The notes: generated from the sequence alone by a model not told the origin. A DNA stretch of 64,000 nt from Fontimonas thermophila (GCF_900113085.1 NZ_FOOC01000004.1:62001-126000), one strand, 5' to 3'; positions 8,683 through 17,851 are shown, counted from the stretch's first letter. Program-made: numbers and translations.

Positions 8683-8993
8683 TGCGCCGGTCGATCTTGC
8701 TGTGCGCCGGCTTGTTCGTTTCCGCCTGCGGGGGCATCAGCCGCCACTGCGAGGGCGAGTTTGACTACCAGCGGGCACAGACCTTGCCGCCACCCGCCGA
8801 GGTCCCGGGACTGCAGGTGCCCGAATCACCGTCGGCGTTGCGTATTCCGCCTGAGCCGCAGACGGTCGTGCCGTTCGCGCGTCAAGTCCAGGATCCAGAC
8901 AACCCCGACAAGACGCGCATCGAATGTCTCGATATTCCGCCGCGGATGAGATCCGAGCCGGCCGAACCGGTTACGCCAGCGCCCAAGGCGTAA
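8679..8993 (+). CDS. Short lipoprotein resembling the BamC N-terminal segment
   Basis: 104 residues with a lipoprotein signal ending in the lipobox VSAC (Cys17). The mature part is Pro-rich and probably unstructured (FDYQRAQTLPPP, then VPGLQVPESP and RIPPEPQTVVP). In E. coli the gene after dapA is bamC (nlpB), whose mature N-terminus is a similar extended, proline-containing lasso that binds BamD. Position and composition together suggest a BamC relative reduced to this segment; the two helix-grip domains of full BamC are absent and no frameshifted remainder was seen downstream, where a tRNA gene begins. ATG at 8679 overlaps dapA; a second ATG at 8682 is possible. Confidence 0.7.
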   Translation: MMRRSILLCAGLFVSACGGISRHCEGEFDYQRAQTLPPPAEVPGLQVPESPSALRIPPEPQTVVPFARQVQDPDNPDKTRIECLDIPPRMRSEPAEPVTPAPKA

Positions 8994-9007
8994 GCCGCCG
9001 CCAAAGC

Positions 9008-9013
9008 TATAAT
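9008..9013 (+). promoter_or_regulatory. -10 box for the tRNA-Ser gene
   Basis: A perfect TATAAT with a G/C-rich discriminator (GGGCGCC) lies 46 bp upstream of the mature tRNA-Ser end. GC-rich discriminators are typical of stringently controlled stable-RNA promoters. No good -35 hexamer is seen 17 bp upstream. A 7-bp inverted repeat (9024-9030 with 9047-9053) falls in the presumed precursor leader. Confidence 0.6.
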
Positions 9014-9058
9014 GGGCGCCCCTCGACGGCGAGAGGGTTGCTCGTTGCCGTCGTCTCC

Positions 9059-9151
9059 GGAGAGATGTCCGAGTGGTTGAAGGAGCACGCCTGGAAAGCG
9101 TGTATACGGTGATAAGCCGTATCGCGGGTTCGAATCCCGCTCTCTCCGCCA
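9059..9151 (+). tRNA. tRNA-Ser(GGA)
   Basis: 93 nt including an encoded CCA end. The 7-bp acceptor stem pairs GGAGAGA with TCTCTCC. The anticodon loop CTGGAAA carries GGA at 9093-9095, reading UCC and UCU codons. The long variable arm (ACGGTGATAAGCCGT) is the class II hallmark of serine tRNAs. The T loop TTCGAAT is normal. Confidence 0.97.
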
Positions 9152-9291
9152 GTTCGAAGTGCCGTTGCGCGCACGCAGCGGATATCCCCTGACCCCGCCC
9201 CTGATTCCGGTCTGGCAGTACACGCGGCCATTGCTCCCGGTGCGTTGCGCCAAGGCAGCGCACAGGCACCGGCGCGGTCGCCGGGTGCGGA

Positions 9292-10386
9292 TCAGACGTT
9301 GAAACGGAAGTGCATCACGTCGCCCTCCTGGACGACGTAATCTTTGCCTTCCAGCCGCCACTTACCGGCTTCTTTTGCGCCGCTCTCGCCGTGATAGCGG
9401 ATGTAGTCGTCGTAGGCGATGACCTCGGCGCGGATGAAGCCTTTCTCAAAGTCGCTGTGGATGACACCGGCGGCCTGCGGGGCGGTGGCGCCCTTCTTGA
9501 TCGTCCAGGCACGCACCTCCTGCGGACCGGCAGTGAAATAGGTCTGCAGGCCGAGCAGGGCGTAAGCGGCGCGGATCACGCGATGGAGTCCGGGTTCTTC
9601 AAGGCCCAGGTCGGCCAGGAAGGCGGCCTTGTCGGCATCGTCGAGCTGCGCGATCTCCGCTTCGATCGCGGCGCAGACCGCGACCACTTGCGCACCTTCG
9701 GTCGCGGCATAGGCTTGCACCCGCCGGAGATGATCATTGCCGTGCCGCAAGCCGGGTTCGTCGACGTTGGCGATATATAGCACTGGTTTGGCGGTGATCA
9801 GCTGCAGCTCGCGTAGCTGCGGGCGGTCCTCAGCCTCGACCGCGAAGCTGCGTGCCGGTGCGCCGCTATCCAGATGCGCGTGCAGACGGCCGAGCAGGGC
9901 ATGTCTGGCGATGGCGTCTTTGTGGCCGGTCTTGGCGGCTCGCGCCGCGCGCTCGAGCGCCTTGCTGACCGTGTCGAGATCGGCGAGTACCAGCTCGGTG
10001 TTGATGATCTCGATGTCGCGGATCGGGTCGGTGGAGCCGGCGACATGAATGACGTCCGGGTTGTCGAAGCAGCGCACAACATGGGCGATGGCGTCGGTTT
10101 CCCGGATGTGCGCGAGGAATTGGTTGCCCAGGCCTTCACCCTTGCTGGCGCCGGCGACCAATCCGGCGATGTCCACGAATTCAACGGTGGCCGGCACCAC
10201 GCGCTGCGGCTTGACGATTGCGCAGAGCGCATCGAGCCGCGGATCCGGCACCATCACCACGCCGACGTTCGGATCGATCGTGCAGAACGGGTAATTCTCG
10301 GCAGCGATCTGCGCCCGCGTCAGCGCGTTGAACAGGGTGGACTTGCCGACGTTTGGCAGGCCGACGATGCCGCATTGAATGCCCAT
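9292..10386 (-). CDS. ychF: Redox-regulated ATPase YchF (Obg-family)
   Basis: 364 residues, the usual YchF length. It is an OBG-family P-loop NTPase that prefers ATP, binds ribosomes and negatively affects the oxidative-stress response. Walker A is GLPNVGKST at the N-terminus, switch II reads DIAGLV, and the C-terminal TGS domain ends in [15 protein letters not shown], the invariant tail. It follows pth by 1 bp, the conserved pth-ychF pair, so the two are certainly co-transcribed. Confidence 0.97.
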   Translation of the reverse strand: MGIQCGIVGLPNVGKSTLFNALTRAQIAAENYPFCTIDPNVGVVMVPDPRLDALCAIVKPQRVVPATVEFVDIAGLVAGASKGEGLGNQFLAHIRETDAIAHVVRCFDNPDVIHVAGSTDPIRDIEIINTELVLADLDTVSKALERAARAAKTGHKDAIARHALLGRLHAHLDSGAPARSFAVEAEDRPQLRELQLITAKPVLYIANVDEPGLRHGNDHLRRVQAYAATEGAQVVAVCAAIEAEIAQLDDADKAAFLADLGLEEPGLHRVIRAAYALLGLQTYFTAGPQEVRAWTIKKGATAPQAAGVIHSDFEKGFIRAEVIAYDDYIRYHGESGAKEAGKWRLEGKDYVVQEGDVMHFRFNV

Positions 10387-10387
10387 A

Positions 10388-11017
10388 TCAGAGTCCTGGT
10401 TCTGGCCGTCGCGGTGCGGCAGCCGGTTTCGCTGGTTTGACGGAGTGTAGTTGCGTGATCGCGCGTTCCCAGCCCTGGGTCAGCCAGGTTTCCAGCGCAT
10501 CGAGCGCGCGGTCGATCCCGTCACGGATCGCCCGTTCGTCGTCGCGATCCGGCCGTCCCAGAACATAGTTAAGCACGAGGTTCTTGTCGCCGGGATGGCC
10601 AATTCCGATGCGCAGGCGGCGATAGTGCTCGCCGAGCGCGCGGTGGACGTCGCGCAGGCCGTTGTGGCCGCCGTGGCCGCCGCCGAACTTCAGGCGCAGT
10701 GTGCCGGCCGGCAGGTCGAGTTCGTCGTGTGCGACGAGGATGCGCTCTGGCGGCAGTTTGTAGAACTGCGCGAGTGTCTGCACGGCTGAGCCGCTGCGGT
10801 TCATGAACGTGTGCGGTTTGAGCAACAAGACGTCGCTGGGCCCCAGTCTGGTGCGGCCCAGCTCGCCCTGAAACTTGGCCTCGCGCCGTAAAACGGCCCC
10901 GGTGCGCTCCACGAGGCGGTCCACCAGCCAGAAGCCGGCGTTATGACGCGTGCGCGCGTATTCGTCCCCGGGATTGCCGAGGCCGATGATGGCGTGAAGT
11001 ACGGGCGCCGATGGCAT
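10388..11017 (-). CDS. pth: Peptidyl-tRNA hydrolase
   Basis: 209 residues from the ATG at 11017. Pth cleaves peptidyl-tRNA released from ribosomes so that tRNA is recycled. The catalytic His is in TRHNAGF (about residue 25) and the substrate-binding motifs HTFMNRSG and [10 protein letters not shown] are intact. GGAG lies 9 bases before the ATG; an in-frame TTG at 11032 would add five residues but lacks a ribosome site. The C-terminus carries an extra Pro/Ala-rich tail ([12 protein letters not shown]). It is downstream of rplY, with a terminator-like hairpin in between, and just before ychF. Confidence 0.95.
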   Translation of the reverse strand: MPSAPVLHAIIGLGNPGDEYARTRHNAGFWLVDRLVERTGAVLRREAKFQGELGRTRLGPSDVLLLKPHTFMNRSGSAVQTLAQFYKLPPERILVAHDELDLPAGTLRLKFGGGHGGHNGLRDVHRALGEHYRRLRIGIGHPGDKNLVLNYVLGRPDRDDERAIRDGIDRALDALETWLTQGWERAITQLHSVKPAKPAAAPRRPEPGL

Positions 11018-11030
11018 TGAGGCTGGCTCC

Positions 11031-11069
11031 AAAGAGAAAGCCCGTCCGGGCAGGGCAGCGCGGACGGGC
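11031..11069 (-). terminator. Terminator/attenuator between rplY and pth
   Basis: A perfect 9-bp stem (11040-11048 with 11061-11069, 12-base loop), read on the minus strand, runs into CTTTCTCTTT. It lies 41 bp after rplY and 14 bp before the pth ATG; the T-rich segment directly abuts the pth Shine-Dalgarno. It probably terminates part of the rplY transcripts and lets some read through into pth-ychF. Confidence 0.7.
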
Positions 11070-11110
11070 CGGACCGGAACGTCCCGCGGCGCGGCCGCGA
11101 GACGCCTGAA

Positions 11111-11797
11111 TCACTTCTTTTCTTTCTCTTCCTTCTTCGGTTCTGTGGTTCCTGCAGCGGGCTGGGCAGCAGCGCCCTCGGCCGGCGTGGCCTGCGCGGC
11201 TGGCGTCTCTTCTTCGACGACGGCGCGCGGCAAGTGGATGGAGGCGACGGACTGGTCGTTGCCGTGCTTGAGTTCCACCAGGGTGACACCCTGCGGCAGC
11301 TTGAGCTGCGACAGGTGGATCGACTCGTTGACTTGCAGGTGCGAGAGATCGACCTCGATGTACTCGGGCAGATCCTTGGGCAAGCACTCGACCTCGACCT
11401 GGTTGAGGTGGTGCTCGACGATGCCGCCACCGGTCTTCACGCCCGGTGCGATGTCGGCGCCCTTGAAATGCAGCGGCACGTGCATGCGCAGCACCCTGTC
11501 GGCCTGCACGCGCATGAAGTCGGCGTGGATGGCGTAGCCGCTCACCGGGTGGCGCTGCAGGTCCTTGAGCACCACCTGCAGGCTCTGGCCGTCGAGCTGC
11601 AGGGTCAGCAGGTGGGAATAAAAGGCCTCGGTCTTGAGATGTTGGGTCATCTCGTTGGCCGATACGGCAATGGGGGTCGGCGGTTCGGTGCCGCCATAGA
11701 CGATCGCCGGGATTTTGCCTTGGCGACGCAGGCGGCGGCTCGCACCCTTGCCCTGGTCAGCGCGGCTTTCGGCGTTGACAACGAAAGTTTCTTTCAT
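11111..11797 (-). CDS. rplY: Ribosomal protein bL25 (long, Ctc/TL5 type)
   Basis: 228 residues. bL25 binds 5S rRNA. The N-terminal L25 domain (about 1-92, with QGKGASRRLRRQGKIPAIVYG) is followed by the TL5/Ctc C-terminal beta domain (about 93-190) that short enterobacterial L25 lacks, then a low-complexity Ala/Pro/Glu/Lys tail of about 35 residues ending KKEEKEKK. The ATG at 11797 has GGAG 7 bases upstream. It lies downstream of prs in the conserved prs-rplY-pth order. Confidence 0.96.
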   Translation of the reverse strand: MKETFVVNAESRADQGKGASRRLRRQGKIPAIVYGGTEPPTPIAVSANEMTQHLKTEAFYSHLLTLQLDGQSLQVVLKDLQRHPVSGYAIHADFMRVQADRVLRMHVPLHFKGADIAPGVKTGGGIVEHHLNQVEVECLPKDLPEYIEVDLSHLQVNESIHLSQLKLPQGVTLVELKHGNDQSVASIHLPRAVVEEETPAAQATPAEGAAAQPAAGTTEPKKEEKEKK

Positions 11798-11805
11798 CTA
11801 CATGC

Positions 11806-11843
11806 TCCAAAAAGGAAAACCACCGCCCGCGACCAGGCGGTGG
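11806..11843 (-). terminator. Hairpin plus T-tract just before rplY
   Basis: An 8-bp stem (11820-11827 with 11836-11843), read on the minus strand, is followed by TTTTCCTTTTT. It is 103 bp past the prs stop and could be the prs terminator. It also sits between a minus-strand TATAAT (11853-11858) and the rplY start, so a transcript starting there would have this hairpin at its very 5' end. Confidence 0.7.
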
Positions 11844-11852
11844 GGGGCGCGG

Positions 11853-11858
11853 ATTATA
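11853..11858 (-). promoter_or_regulatory. Candidate -10 box for rplY
   Basis: Minus-strand TATAAT 56 bp upstream of the rplY start codon. No recognisable -35 hexamer is found at 16-18 bp, so the promoter call is tentative. Confidence 0.45.
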
Positions 11859-11945
11859 CAGAAAAATTTCCCCTGTCCGGTTTGGGTTGTTGTTCAACGA
11901 ATTGGCCGCAGGGGATGGTACTGGCTGCAGACAGGCGGCTGCGGG

Positions 11946-12899
11946 TCAATCCACGTACAGCGAGCTGACGGATTCCTCGGCCGAGATGCGCCGGATCGTT
12001 TCCGCGAGCAGGCCGCCGATCGATAGCTGGCGGATCTTCGGGCAGGCCCTGGCCGCCGGGGACAAGGGAATGCTGTCGGTGACCACGAGCTCGTCGAGCT
12101 CGGAATGGGTGATGTTGGTGACCGCCGGGCCGGAGAGCACCGGATGGGTGACGTAGGCGACGACCTTGAGTGCGCCTTCCTCCTTGAGTGCCGCGGCGGC
12201 CTTGCACAAGGTGCCGGCGGTATCGACGAGGTCATCGACGAGCACGCAGGTGCGGCCTTCGACTTCGCCGATGATGTTCATCACACGCGATTCGTTCGGC
12301 TTGGGGCGGCGCTTGTCGATGATCGCAAGATCGGCATCGTCGAGCCGTTTGGCGACCGCCCGTGCGCGCACCACGCCGCCCACGTCCGGCGCGACGACGA
12401 TCAGGTTTTCGTATTTCTGGCGCCAGATTTCGCCGAGCAGCACGGGGCTGGCATAGACATTGTCCACCGGGATGTCGAAGAAACCCTGGATCTGGTCGGC
12501 GTGCAGATCCACCGTGAGCACCCGGTCGGCGCCGCATTCGCCGATCATGTCGGCGACGACCTTGGCCGAGATCGGCACGCGCGTCGAGCGCGGGCGGCGG
12601 TCTTGGCGGGCATAGCCGAAATACGGAATCACCGCGGTGATGCGGCTGGCCGACGCGCGTTTGAGCGCATCGAGCATCAGCAACAGTTCCATCAGGTTGT
12701 CGTTGGTCGGCTCGCAGGTCGGCTGGATGACGAAGACATCCTTGCCGCGCACGTTTTCCAGGATCTCGATCTGGATCTCGCCATCGGAGAATTTGCCGAC
12801 GATGGCCTGCCCGATCGAAGTTTTCAGATAGGCCGCGATGTCCCGTGACAGCTTGGGATTCGCATTCCCGGAAAACAGCATCAGCTTCGAGTCGGACAT
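11946..12899 (-). CDS. prs: Ribose-phosphate pyrophosphokinase (PRPP synthase)
   Basis: 317 residues. It makes PRPP from ribose 5-phosphate and ATP for purine, pyrimidine, histidine, tryptophan and NAD synthesis. The family signature is intact: SDGEIQIEI near the N-terminus, the ATP loop [10 protein letters not shown], and the PRPP loop [14 protein letters not shown]. The ATG at 12899 gives [14 protein letters not shown], the canonical start. tRNA-Gln lies 114 bp upstream on the same strand, as in many gammaproteobacteria. Confidence 0.98.
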   Translation of the reverse strand: MSDSKLMLFSGNANPKLSRDIAAYLKTSIGQAIVGKFSDGEIQIEILENVRGKDVFVIQPTCEPTNDNLMELLLMLDALKRASASRITAVIPYFGYARQDRRPRSTRVPISAKVVADMIGECGADRVLTVDLHADQIQGFFDIPVDNVYASPVLLGEIWRQKYENLIVVAPDVGGVVRARAVAKRLDDADLAIIDKRRPKPNESRVMNIIGEVEGRTCVLVDDLVDTAGTLCKAAAALKEEGALKVVAYVTHPVLSGPAVTNITHSELDELVVTDSIPLSPAARACPKIRQLSIGGLLAETIRRISAEESVSSLYVD

Positions 12900-13013
12900 G
12901 CCCTGCCTCTCGGTCCTGCGTGTGTCGATGTCAGTGGCGTTGCGCCCGCGTCTGCGGGTGAGCGGAACGTCAGTTGCCGGCCCGGTGCGGCGTCGCGCAA
13001 AGCCGGCTGAAAG

Positions 13014-13088
13014 TGGTTGGGGCGGATGGATTCGAACCACCGAATGGCGGGATCAAAACCCGCTGCCTTACCACTTGGCGACGCCCCA
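13014..13088 (-). tRNA. tRNA-Gln(TTG)
   Basis: 75 nt with encoded CCA. The acceptor stem pairs TGGGGCG with CGCCCCA. The anticodon stem GCGGG/CCCGC encloses TTTTGAT, with anticodon TTG at 13054-13056. Location between ispE and prs is the classic gammaproteobacterial position of a glutamine tRNA. Confidence 0.97.
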
Positions 13089-13126
13089 GCAGAGTGTCCC
13101 GCGGACCATGGTCGCGCGGGGTGCGC

Positions 13127-13132
13127 ATTATA
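13127..13132 (-). promoter_or_regulatory. -10 box for tRNA-Gln
   Basis: Minus-strand TATAAT, 38 bp upstream of the mature tRNA 5' end, followed by a G/C-rich discriminator (GCGCACC). The upstream region where a -35 box should lie is occupied by a 13-bp tandem duplication (13131-13156); no TTGACA-like hexamer is visible. Confidence 0.6.
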
Positions 13133-13156
13133 CGGGATGATGCTACGGGATGATGC
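13131..13156. repeat. Perfect 13-bp tandem duplication at the tRNA-Gln promoter
   Basis: TACGGGATGATGC occurs twice head to tail with no mismatch. It starts within the -10 box of the tRNA-Gln promoter and runs toward the ispE 3' end. It looks like a recent slippage duplication. Confidence 0.9.
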
Positions 13157-13172
13157 GTGCGCCGATGTGCCT

Positions 13173-14039
13173 TCAGCGCTGGGCGGCAGCATGCAGCGGC
13201 GAGCGGTTGAGTCCGCGTGCGACGATGCGGTGCCAGTCGGATGGGGCCTGCGCGGCGATATCGGCGGCCTGCGCGCGCGTCGTGCAGGGCAAGAACACCG
13301 AGGCGCCGGTGCCGGACATGCGCGCATCGCCGAACCGGCGCAGCCAGGCCAGCGCTGCGGCGACTTGCGGGTAGCGCTGGCACGTCACCGGCTCGCAGAC
13401 ATTGCCGGTGCGGCCGGCGAGAAAATCCGCGAGGGTCACCGGGGTGCTGTGACGTTCCAGCTCGGGCGCGCCGAAGATCTCCCGGGTTGCGACCGCAACC
13501 GGCGGGGTCAGGACGACGAACCAGGATTCGGGAAGTTCGACCGCCGTCAGTCGTTCGCCGATGCCTTCCGCCCACGCCGCGTGGCCGCGCACGAACACCG
13601 GTACGTCGGCGCCCAGCGCCAGCCCGAGCGTCGCCAGCTCGTCGGTGGTCAGGCCGAGATTCCAGAGACGGTTGAGGGCAACCAGGGTCGTCGCCGCATC
13701 ACTGGAGCCTCCGCCCAGACCGCCACCGACCGGGATGCGCTTGTCGATGCGGATCTCGGCGCCGAGTCGGCAACCGGAGGCGCGCTGAATCGCGCGTGCC
13801 GCGCGCACGACCAGATCCTGCTCGGGCGGGATCGACCGTGGTCCTTCGACGCGGCGGATCTCGGTATCGCCGCGAGGTGTGAAGAACAGGCTGTCGCCGT
13901 AATCCAGGAACTGGAAGACCGTCTGCAGCTGGTGATAGCCATCGGGGCGGCGGCCGGTCACGTGCAGGAACAGGTTCAGCTTGGCTGGAGCCGGCCATGG
14001 ACATTCGGCGGTGAACGCACCGTGGGGAAAAGCGGGCAT
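13173..14039 (-). CDS. ispE: 4-diphosphocytidyl-2-C-methyl-D-erythritol kinase
   Basis: 288 residues, a GHMP kinase of the MEP isoprenoid pathway that phosphorylates CDP-ME at the 2-hydroxyl. Visible motifs are PAKLNLFLHV near the N-terminus with Lys as catalytic base, the ATP loop PVGGGLGGGSSDAA in the middle, and the third GHMP motif MSGTGASVF near the C-terminus. It follows lolB by 17 bp on the minus strand, the conserved lolB-ispE pair, and is followed by tRNA-Gln and prs. Confidence 0.96.
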   Translation of the reverse strand: MPAFPHGAFTAECPWPAPAKLNLFLHVTGRRPDGYHQLQTVFQFLDYGDSLFFTPRGDTEIRRVEGPRSIPPEQDLVVRAARAIQRASGCRLGAEIRIDKRIPVGGGLGGGSSDAATTLVALNRLWNLGLTTDELATLGLALGADVPVFVRGHAAWAEGIGERLTAVELPESWFVVLTPPVAVATREIFGAPELERHSTPVTLADFLAGRTGNVCEPVTCQRYPQVAAALAWLRRFGDARMSGTGASVFLPCTTRAQAADIAAQAPSDWHRIVARGLNRSPLHAAAQR

Positions 14040-14056
14040 AGGGTTTCACATGCGGG

Positions 14057-14665
14057 TTACATGCGGGTCGCGAGATCGACGGCCGTCCAGCGGTCGATCA
14101 CCAGGCGCAGGCGGGTGGTCGGCGACTGCGCTTCGAGTCTGCGCGGCAGCTCCAGGGCGCCGACTTTCTGATAGCCGTCGTAGCGCAATGTCCAGCCGTG
14201 CTGGCTCAGGCTTAACAGGCGGCCCTCGTCATCGAGGCTTAGGTGTTCGAACTCGCCCTGCGCCGGCAGACCCATGGCCCAGGCGCGCAGACTGTCGAGC
14301 GGAAGGTGCCAGCCCAGGTGCGTCTGCATCCAGTCTTGCGGATCGTCGGTGTATGTAGTGCCGTCTTTGGTGCGTACGGCGACGCGCTTGGAGTCCCCTT
14401 CGATGGCGACGGCGCCGACGCCGAATGGACCATTGAGCTGCAGTTCGAAACGGCCGTCGGCGTGCTGGCGCCAGAGGAGTTCACCGCTGCGGCCGAGGTG
14501 GGTTTCGGCTATGCGTCCTTGCAGCGCAAAACCGAGCACGGCGGCCAGCGATTCGCGACGCTGTGACCAGCGCAGACCGACGGCGGATTCGTCCACCGCA
14601 GGTGGTGTAAGTGGTGCGCAGGCGGCGAGCAGCAGAATCAGGCAGCCGGTGAGCGTGCGTCTCAT
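14057..14665 (-). CDS. lolB: Outer-membrane lipoprotein receptor LolB
   Basis: 202 residues. LolB accepts lipoproteins from LolA and inserts them into the outer membrane; it is itself a lipoprotein. The signal peptide ends in the lipobox LAAC. The mature part has the LolB half-barrel pattern, with FALQGRIAE near the N-terminus and LPLDSLRAWAMGLPAQG in the middle, the latter matching the family's typical P-L-L-WL-G-P segment. Its ATG overlaps the stop of the upstream TPR gene (ATGA), so translation is coupled. Confidence 0.92.
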   Translation of the reverse strand: MRRTLTGCLILLLAACAPLTPPAVDESAVGLRWSQRRESLAAVLGFALQGRIAETHLGRSGELLWRQHADGRFELQLNGPFGVGAVAIEGDSKRVAVRTKDGTTYTDDPQDWMQTHLGWHLPLDSLRAWAMGLPAQGEFEHLSLDDEGRLLSLSQHGWTLRYDGYQKVGALELPRRLEAQSPTTRLRLVIDRWTAVDLATRM

Positions 14666-16407
14666 GGCGACAGACGCTGCATGGTTTCCCGCAGCACCGG
14701 GTGATCCGGATTCTTGCGCAGGGCCGATGTCCACACGTTCTGGGCCTCTTCGCGGCGATTGAGCACCCACAGCACTTCGCCGAGATGCGCGGCGACTTCC
14801 GGATCGGGGAACTTGGCATAGGCTTTCTGTAGCCATTCGAGCGCCTGTTCAGGGCGGCCGAGCTTGAATTGCAGCCAGCCCATGCTGTCGATGATCGCCG
14901 CGTCGTCGGGTTCGAGTGCCAGCGCGCGCGTGATCAGCGTCTCGGCCTCGGCGATGCGTTCGGGCGCGTGGACCACGAGCATGTAACCGAGCGCGTTGAG
15001 CGCGCGTGCATCGTCGGGCTCGTCGGCCAGGATGCGGCGCAGATCCCGCTCGGCGGCATCGATCTGCCCGAGCCGCTCGTAAGCCAGCGAGCGGCCATAG
15101 AGCAGATCCGGATTGTCGGCGTCCTCGTCGAGCGCGGCGTTATACAGTTCGACGGCAGCCTGACTTTGCCCGGCGTCGATCAGCAGCTCGCCCTCGGCGA
15201 GATGGAAGCGGATCGCCATTTGTGGAAGGCGCTCGCGCAGTTCCTGGAGCAGCGCGCGCGCCTCCGCCAGGCGCTTCATGCGCGCGAGCACGTAGGCGCT
15301 GCGCACGGCAGCCTCGACGCTGGCCTGACCCTGGGTGATGCGGCGGTAGTACGCGAGAGCCTGGGCGTAGCGCTGCTGCGTTTCGGCGATGCGCCCGAGT
15401 TGCAGTGCGGCGTCGCTGCTGCGCGGGCCGTCGAGCAGACCTTCGAAGTTTTTCTGCGCCGTGACGAGATCGCCATCCTCGAAAGCGAGCGTGCCCAGCG
15501 CATAGCGTGCATCGGCATTGCGCGGATCCAGCTTGAGCACGGATTCGAGCTGGCGCCGTGCCGCGTCGCGGTGGCCAAATTCGAGCAAAAGCTGGGCATA
15601 GCCGATGCGCAGATCCGCCGCTGGGGTGTCGGTGCGGGCCAGCTGGTCGATGCGCGCGTCCGCCTCGGCGATGCGGTTTGCGCGCACCCAGATGCTGATC
15701 AGCAGTAGCACATACTTGCGTTCTTGCGGATCCAGGGCTTGGGCTTTGCGCGCCGCGGCTTCGGCGAGTTCGAGACGGCCGTAATGCAGGGCCGTCAGGC
15801 CCAGTGCGAGGTGGGCGGCGGCCAGATCCGGCCATTCTTCGACGAGCTGGCGCATCACCGACAGCGCGCCATCGGCGCGATCGGCGCCGGCCTGGGACAG
15901 CACCGGCAGTACGAGCATGAAGCCCTCGGCGGGGCCGCCCGGGTGCCCCTGGATCAGCTCCCGGCACTGCGTCAGGGTTTCCGCCAATTCACCGCGCTTG
16001 AGACTCAAGCTCGCGATGACCTCGCGTGCATCGGCGGAGGTGGGGTCGAGCGCGAGCCAGCGCCGCGCCGCCTGCAGCGACAAATCCTCATTGCGGGCGA
16101 CGATCGCGAGCGCTGTTGCGCGCTGGGCGAGTTCGACGTCGTCGATGTATGCCAGCGCAGCAAGGAATTCCCGCGCGGCCTGTTCGGGCTGGTCGCGGCC
16201 AGCCGCCATCTCGCCGGCCAGGATGTGGTATTGGGCGCGGGCGCTGTCGGTGGCGAGTGGCTGTTCCGGAACGGTTTGTGCAACCAAGGGGGCCTCGGTC
16301 TCGGGCGGCGGCGCGTTGGGACGTTCGTCACGCGGCGTCGCGGCACAGGCCAGGACCAGCAGCGGCAGGCCCAGGAGGGCGGAGCGAAAGCGGGGGGGCG
16401 ATGGCAC
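14662..16407 (-). CDS. TPR-repeat lipoprotein upstream of lolB
   Basis: 581 residues with a lipoprotein signal (lipobox LACA, Cys at about 21) followed by a Pro-rich linker and then about ten tetratricopeptide-like helical repeats to the C-terminus (for example DPRNADARYALGTLAFEDGD). TPR arrays mediate protein-protein contacts; outer-membrane or periplasmic location follows from the signal. A large TPR lipoprotein divergent from hemA and before lolB-ispE is a frequent gammaproteobacterial arrangement, and a role in envelope or lipoprotein assembly is often assumed but not shown. 137 bp separate it from hemA. Confidence 0.88.
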   Translation of the reverse strand: MPSPPRFRSALLGLPLLVLACAATPRDERPNAPPPETEAPLVAQTVPEQPLATDSARAQYHILAGEMAAGRDQPEQAAREFLAALAYIDDVELAQRATALAIVARNEDLSLQAARRWLALDPTSADAREVIASLSLKRGELAETLTQCRELIQGHPGGPAEGFMLVLPVLSQAGADRADGALSVMRQLVEEWPDLAAAHLALGLTALHYGRLELAEAAARKAQALDPQERKYVLLLISIWVRANRIAEADARIDQLARTDTPAADLRIGYAQLLLEFGHRDAARRQLESVLKLDPRNADARYALGTLAFEDGDLVTAQKNFEGLLDGPRSSDAALQLGRIAETQQRYAQALAYYRRITQGQASVEAAVRSAYVLARMKRLAEARALLQELRERLPQMAIRFHLAEGELLIDAGQSQAAVELYNAALDEDADNPDLLYGRSLAYERLGQIDAAERDLRRILADEPDDARALNALGYMLVVHAPERIAEAETLITRALALEPDDAAIIDSMGWLQFKLGRPEQALEWLQKAYAKFPDPEVAAHLGEVLWVLNRREEAQNVWTSALRKNPDHPVLRETMQRLSP

Positions 16408-16544
16408 GGGTATGCTCGGGCAGAAGTGTCGGTCGAGATTATCCCCAAACCGGGCGCCGGATGGGCGGCATTGCCCGTGTCTTCAATGGCGTTTGTCCGT
16501 TGCCAGGCCAGCGTAAAATTGTGCGGTCAACGCAACGGACAGCT

Positions 16545-17801
16545 ATGGCCCTGCTCACTCTCGGTCTGAGCCATCACCGTGCGCCGGTCGAGGCGCGCGA
16601 GCGGCTTGCGTTCACCGAGTCGGACTTGCCGTCGGCGCTGATCCGGCTGCGTGCGTTGCCGGGCATCGACGAAGCCGCGATCCTGTCGACCTGCAACCGC
16701 ACCGAGATCATGGCGGTGACCGCGCTCGAGGCAGAGTCGAAACTGATCGAGTGGTGGCGACGCGAGCGTCAAGCACCCGAGGGCTACATCGAGAAATATC
16801 TCTACACGCACCGGGACTTGGGCAGCGTGCGCCACAGCCTGCGCGTGGCCGCCGGACTGGATTCGCTGGTCGTCGGCGAGCCGCAGATCCTCGGCCAGAT
16901 GAAGCAGACGTATGCCATCGCCAGCCAGGTGCGCGCGCTCGGGCCGGTGCTGGGGCGGTTGTTCCAGCACGCTTTTGCCGTGGCCAAGCTGGTGCGTTCC
17001 CAGACCCAGATCGGCGCGCATCCGGTGTCGGTGGCTTACGCCGCGCTGCAGATGGCGCGCCGCATCTTTGCCGATCTGCACCAGCAGACCGCGCTGCTGA
17101 TCGGTGCCGGCGAGATGATGCAGCTCGTCGGCCGGCACTTGCACCAGCACGGCGTCGGCCGCATCGTCGTCGCCAATCGCAGCCTCGAACGCGCCGAGAA
17201 GCTCGCCCGCGATTTGCACGGCTATGCCATCAGCCTCAATGACTTGCCCGCTTACCTCGGCGATGCCGATCTGATCGTCTCGTCGACGGCTGCACGCGGC
17301 TACATCATCGATCGTGACACGATGCAGCGCGCCGTACACGCGCGGCGGCGCAAGCCGGTGTTCATGATCGATCTCGCCGTGCCGCGCGACATCGACCCGC
17401 GCATCGCCGATCTCGAGGACATCTATCTGTACAGCATCGACGATTTGCGCGACATCGTCGCCGAGAACTTGAAACTGCGCGAAGAGGCCGCGCGTCAGGC
17501 CGAGGTGCTGGTGCAGACCCAGGCCGAGGAGTTCGCCCGCTGGCTCGAGAGCCGCGATGCGGCCTCGACGATCCAGGCCATTCGCGCGCGCGCGCGCGCC
17601 AGCCGTGACGAGGTTCTGGACAAGGCGCGCCGCCGTCTGGCTGCCGGCGAACCCGCCGAAGATGTGCTGGCCTTCGTCGCCGACACGCTCAGCAACAAGA
17701 TCCTGCACGCGCCTTCGCAGGCACTGCGCCGTGCCGATGCGGTGGAGCAGGCCTTGCTGCTCAACGCGGCGCGGCGCCTGTTCGATCTGCCGGAAGACTA
17801 G
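16545..17801 (+). CDS. hemA: Glutamyl-tRNA reductase
   Basis: 418 residues. It reduces glutamyl-tRNA(Glu) to glutamate-1-semialdehyde, the first step of C5-pathway haem synthesis. The catalytic Cys50 lies in ILSTCNRTE, and the glutamate-binding H-residue motif [10 protein letters not shown] is at the start. The NADPH domain carries [16 protein letters not shown], and the C-terminal dimerisation helix region is intact. hemA heads the conserved hemA-prfA-prmC-moeB set; prfA starts 50 bp downstream. The start ATG is close to a weak purine-rich site. Confidence 0.97.
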   Translation: MALLTLGLSHHRAPVEARERLAFTESDLPSALIRLRALPGIDEAAILSTCNRTEIMAVTALEAESKLIEWWRRERQAPEGYIEKYLYTHRDLGSVRHSLRVAAGLDSLVVGEPQILGQMKQTYAIASQVRALGPVLGRLFQHAFAVAKLVRSQTQIGAHPVSVAYAALQMARRIFADLHQQTALLIGAGEMMQLVGRHLHQHGVGRIVVANRSLERAEKLARDLHGYAISLNDLPAYLGDADLIVSSTAARGYIIDRDTMQRAVHARRRKPVFMIDLAVPRDIDPRIADLEDIYLYSIDDLRDIVAENLKLREEAARQAEVLVQTQAEEFARWLESRDAASTIQAIRARARASRDEVLDKARRRLAAGEPAEDVLAFVADTLSNKILHAPSQALRRADAVEQALLLNAARRLFDLPED

Positions 17802-17851
17802 CGCGTGTATCGCACGCCGCTGCGGCCATCGGCCGCTATGATTGCCTGCCC

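Noticed and set aside
9152-9291. Terminator after tRNA-Ser
   Set aside because: Weak inverted repeats are present, but none with a T-run on either strand.
11017-11032. TTG at 11032 as the pth start
   Set aside because: No ribosome site at the right distance, whereas the ATG at 11017 has GGAG 9 bases upstream.
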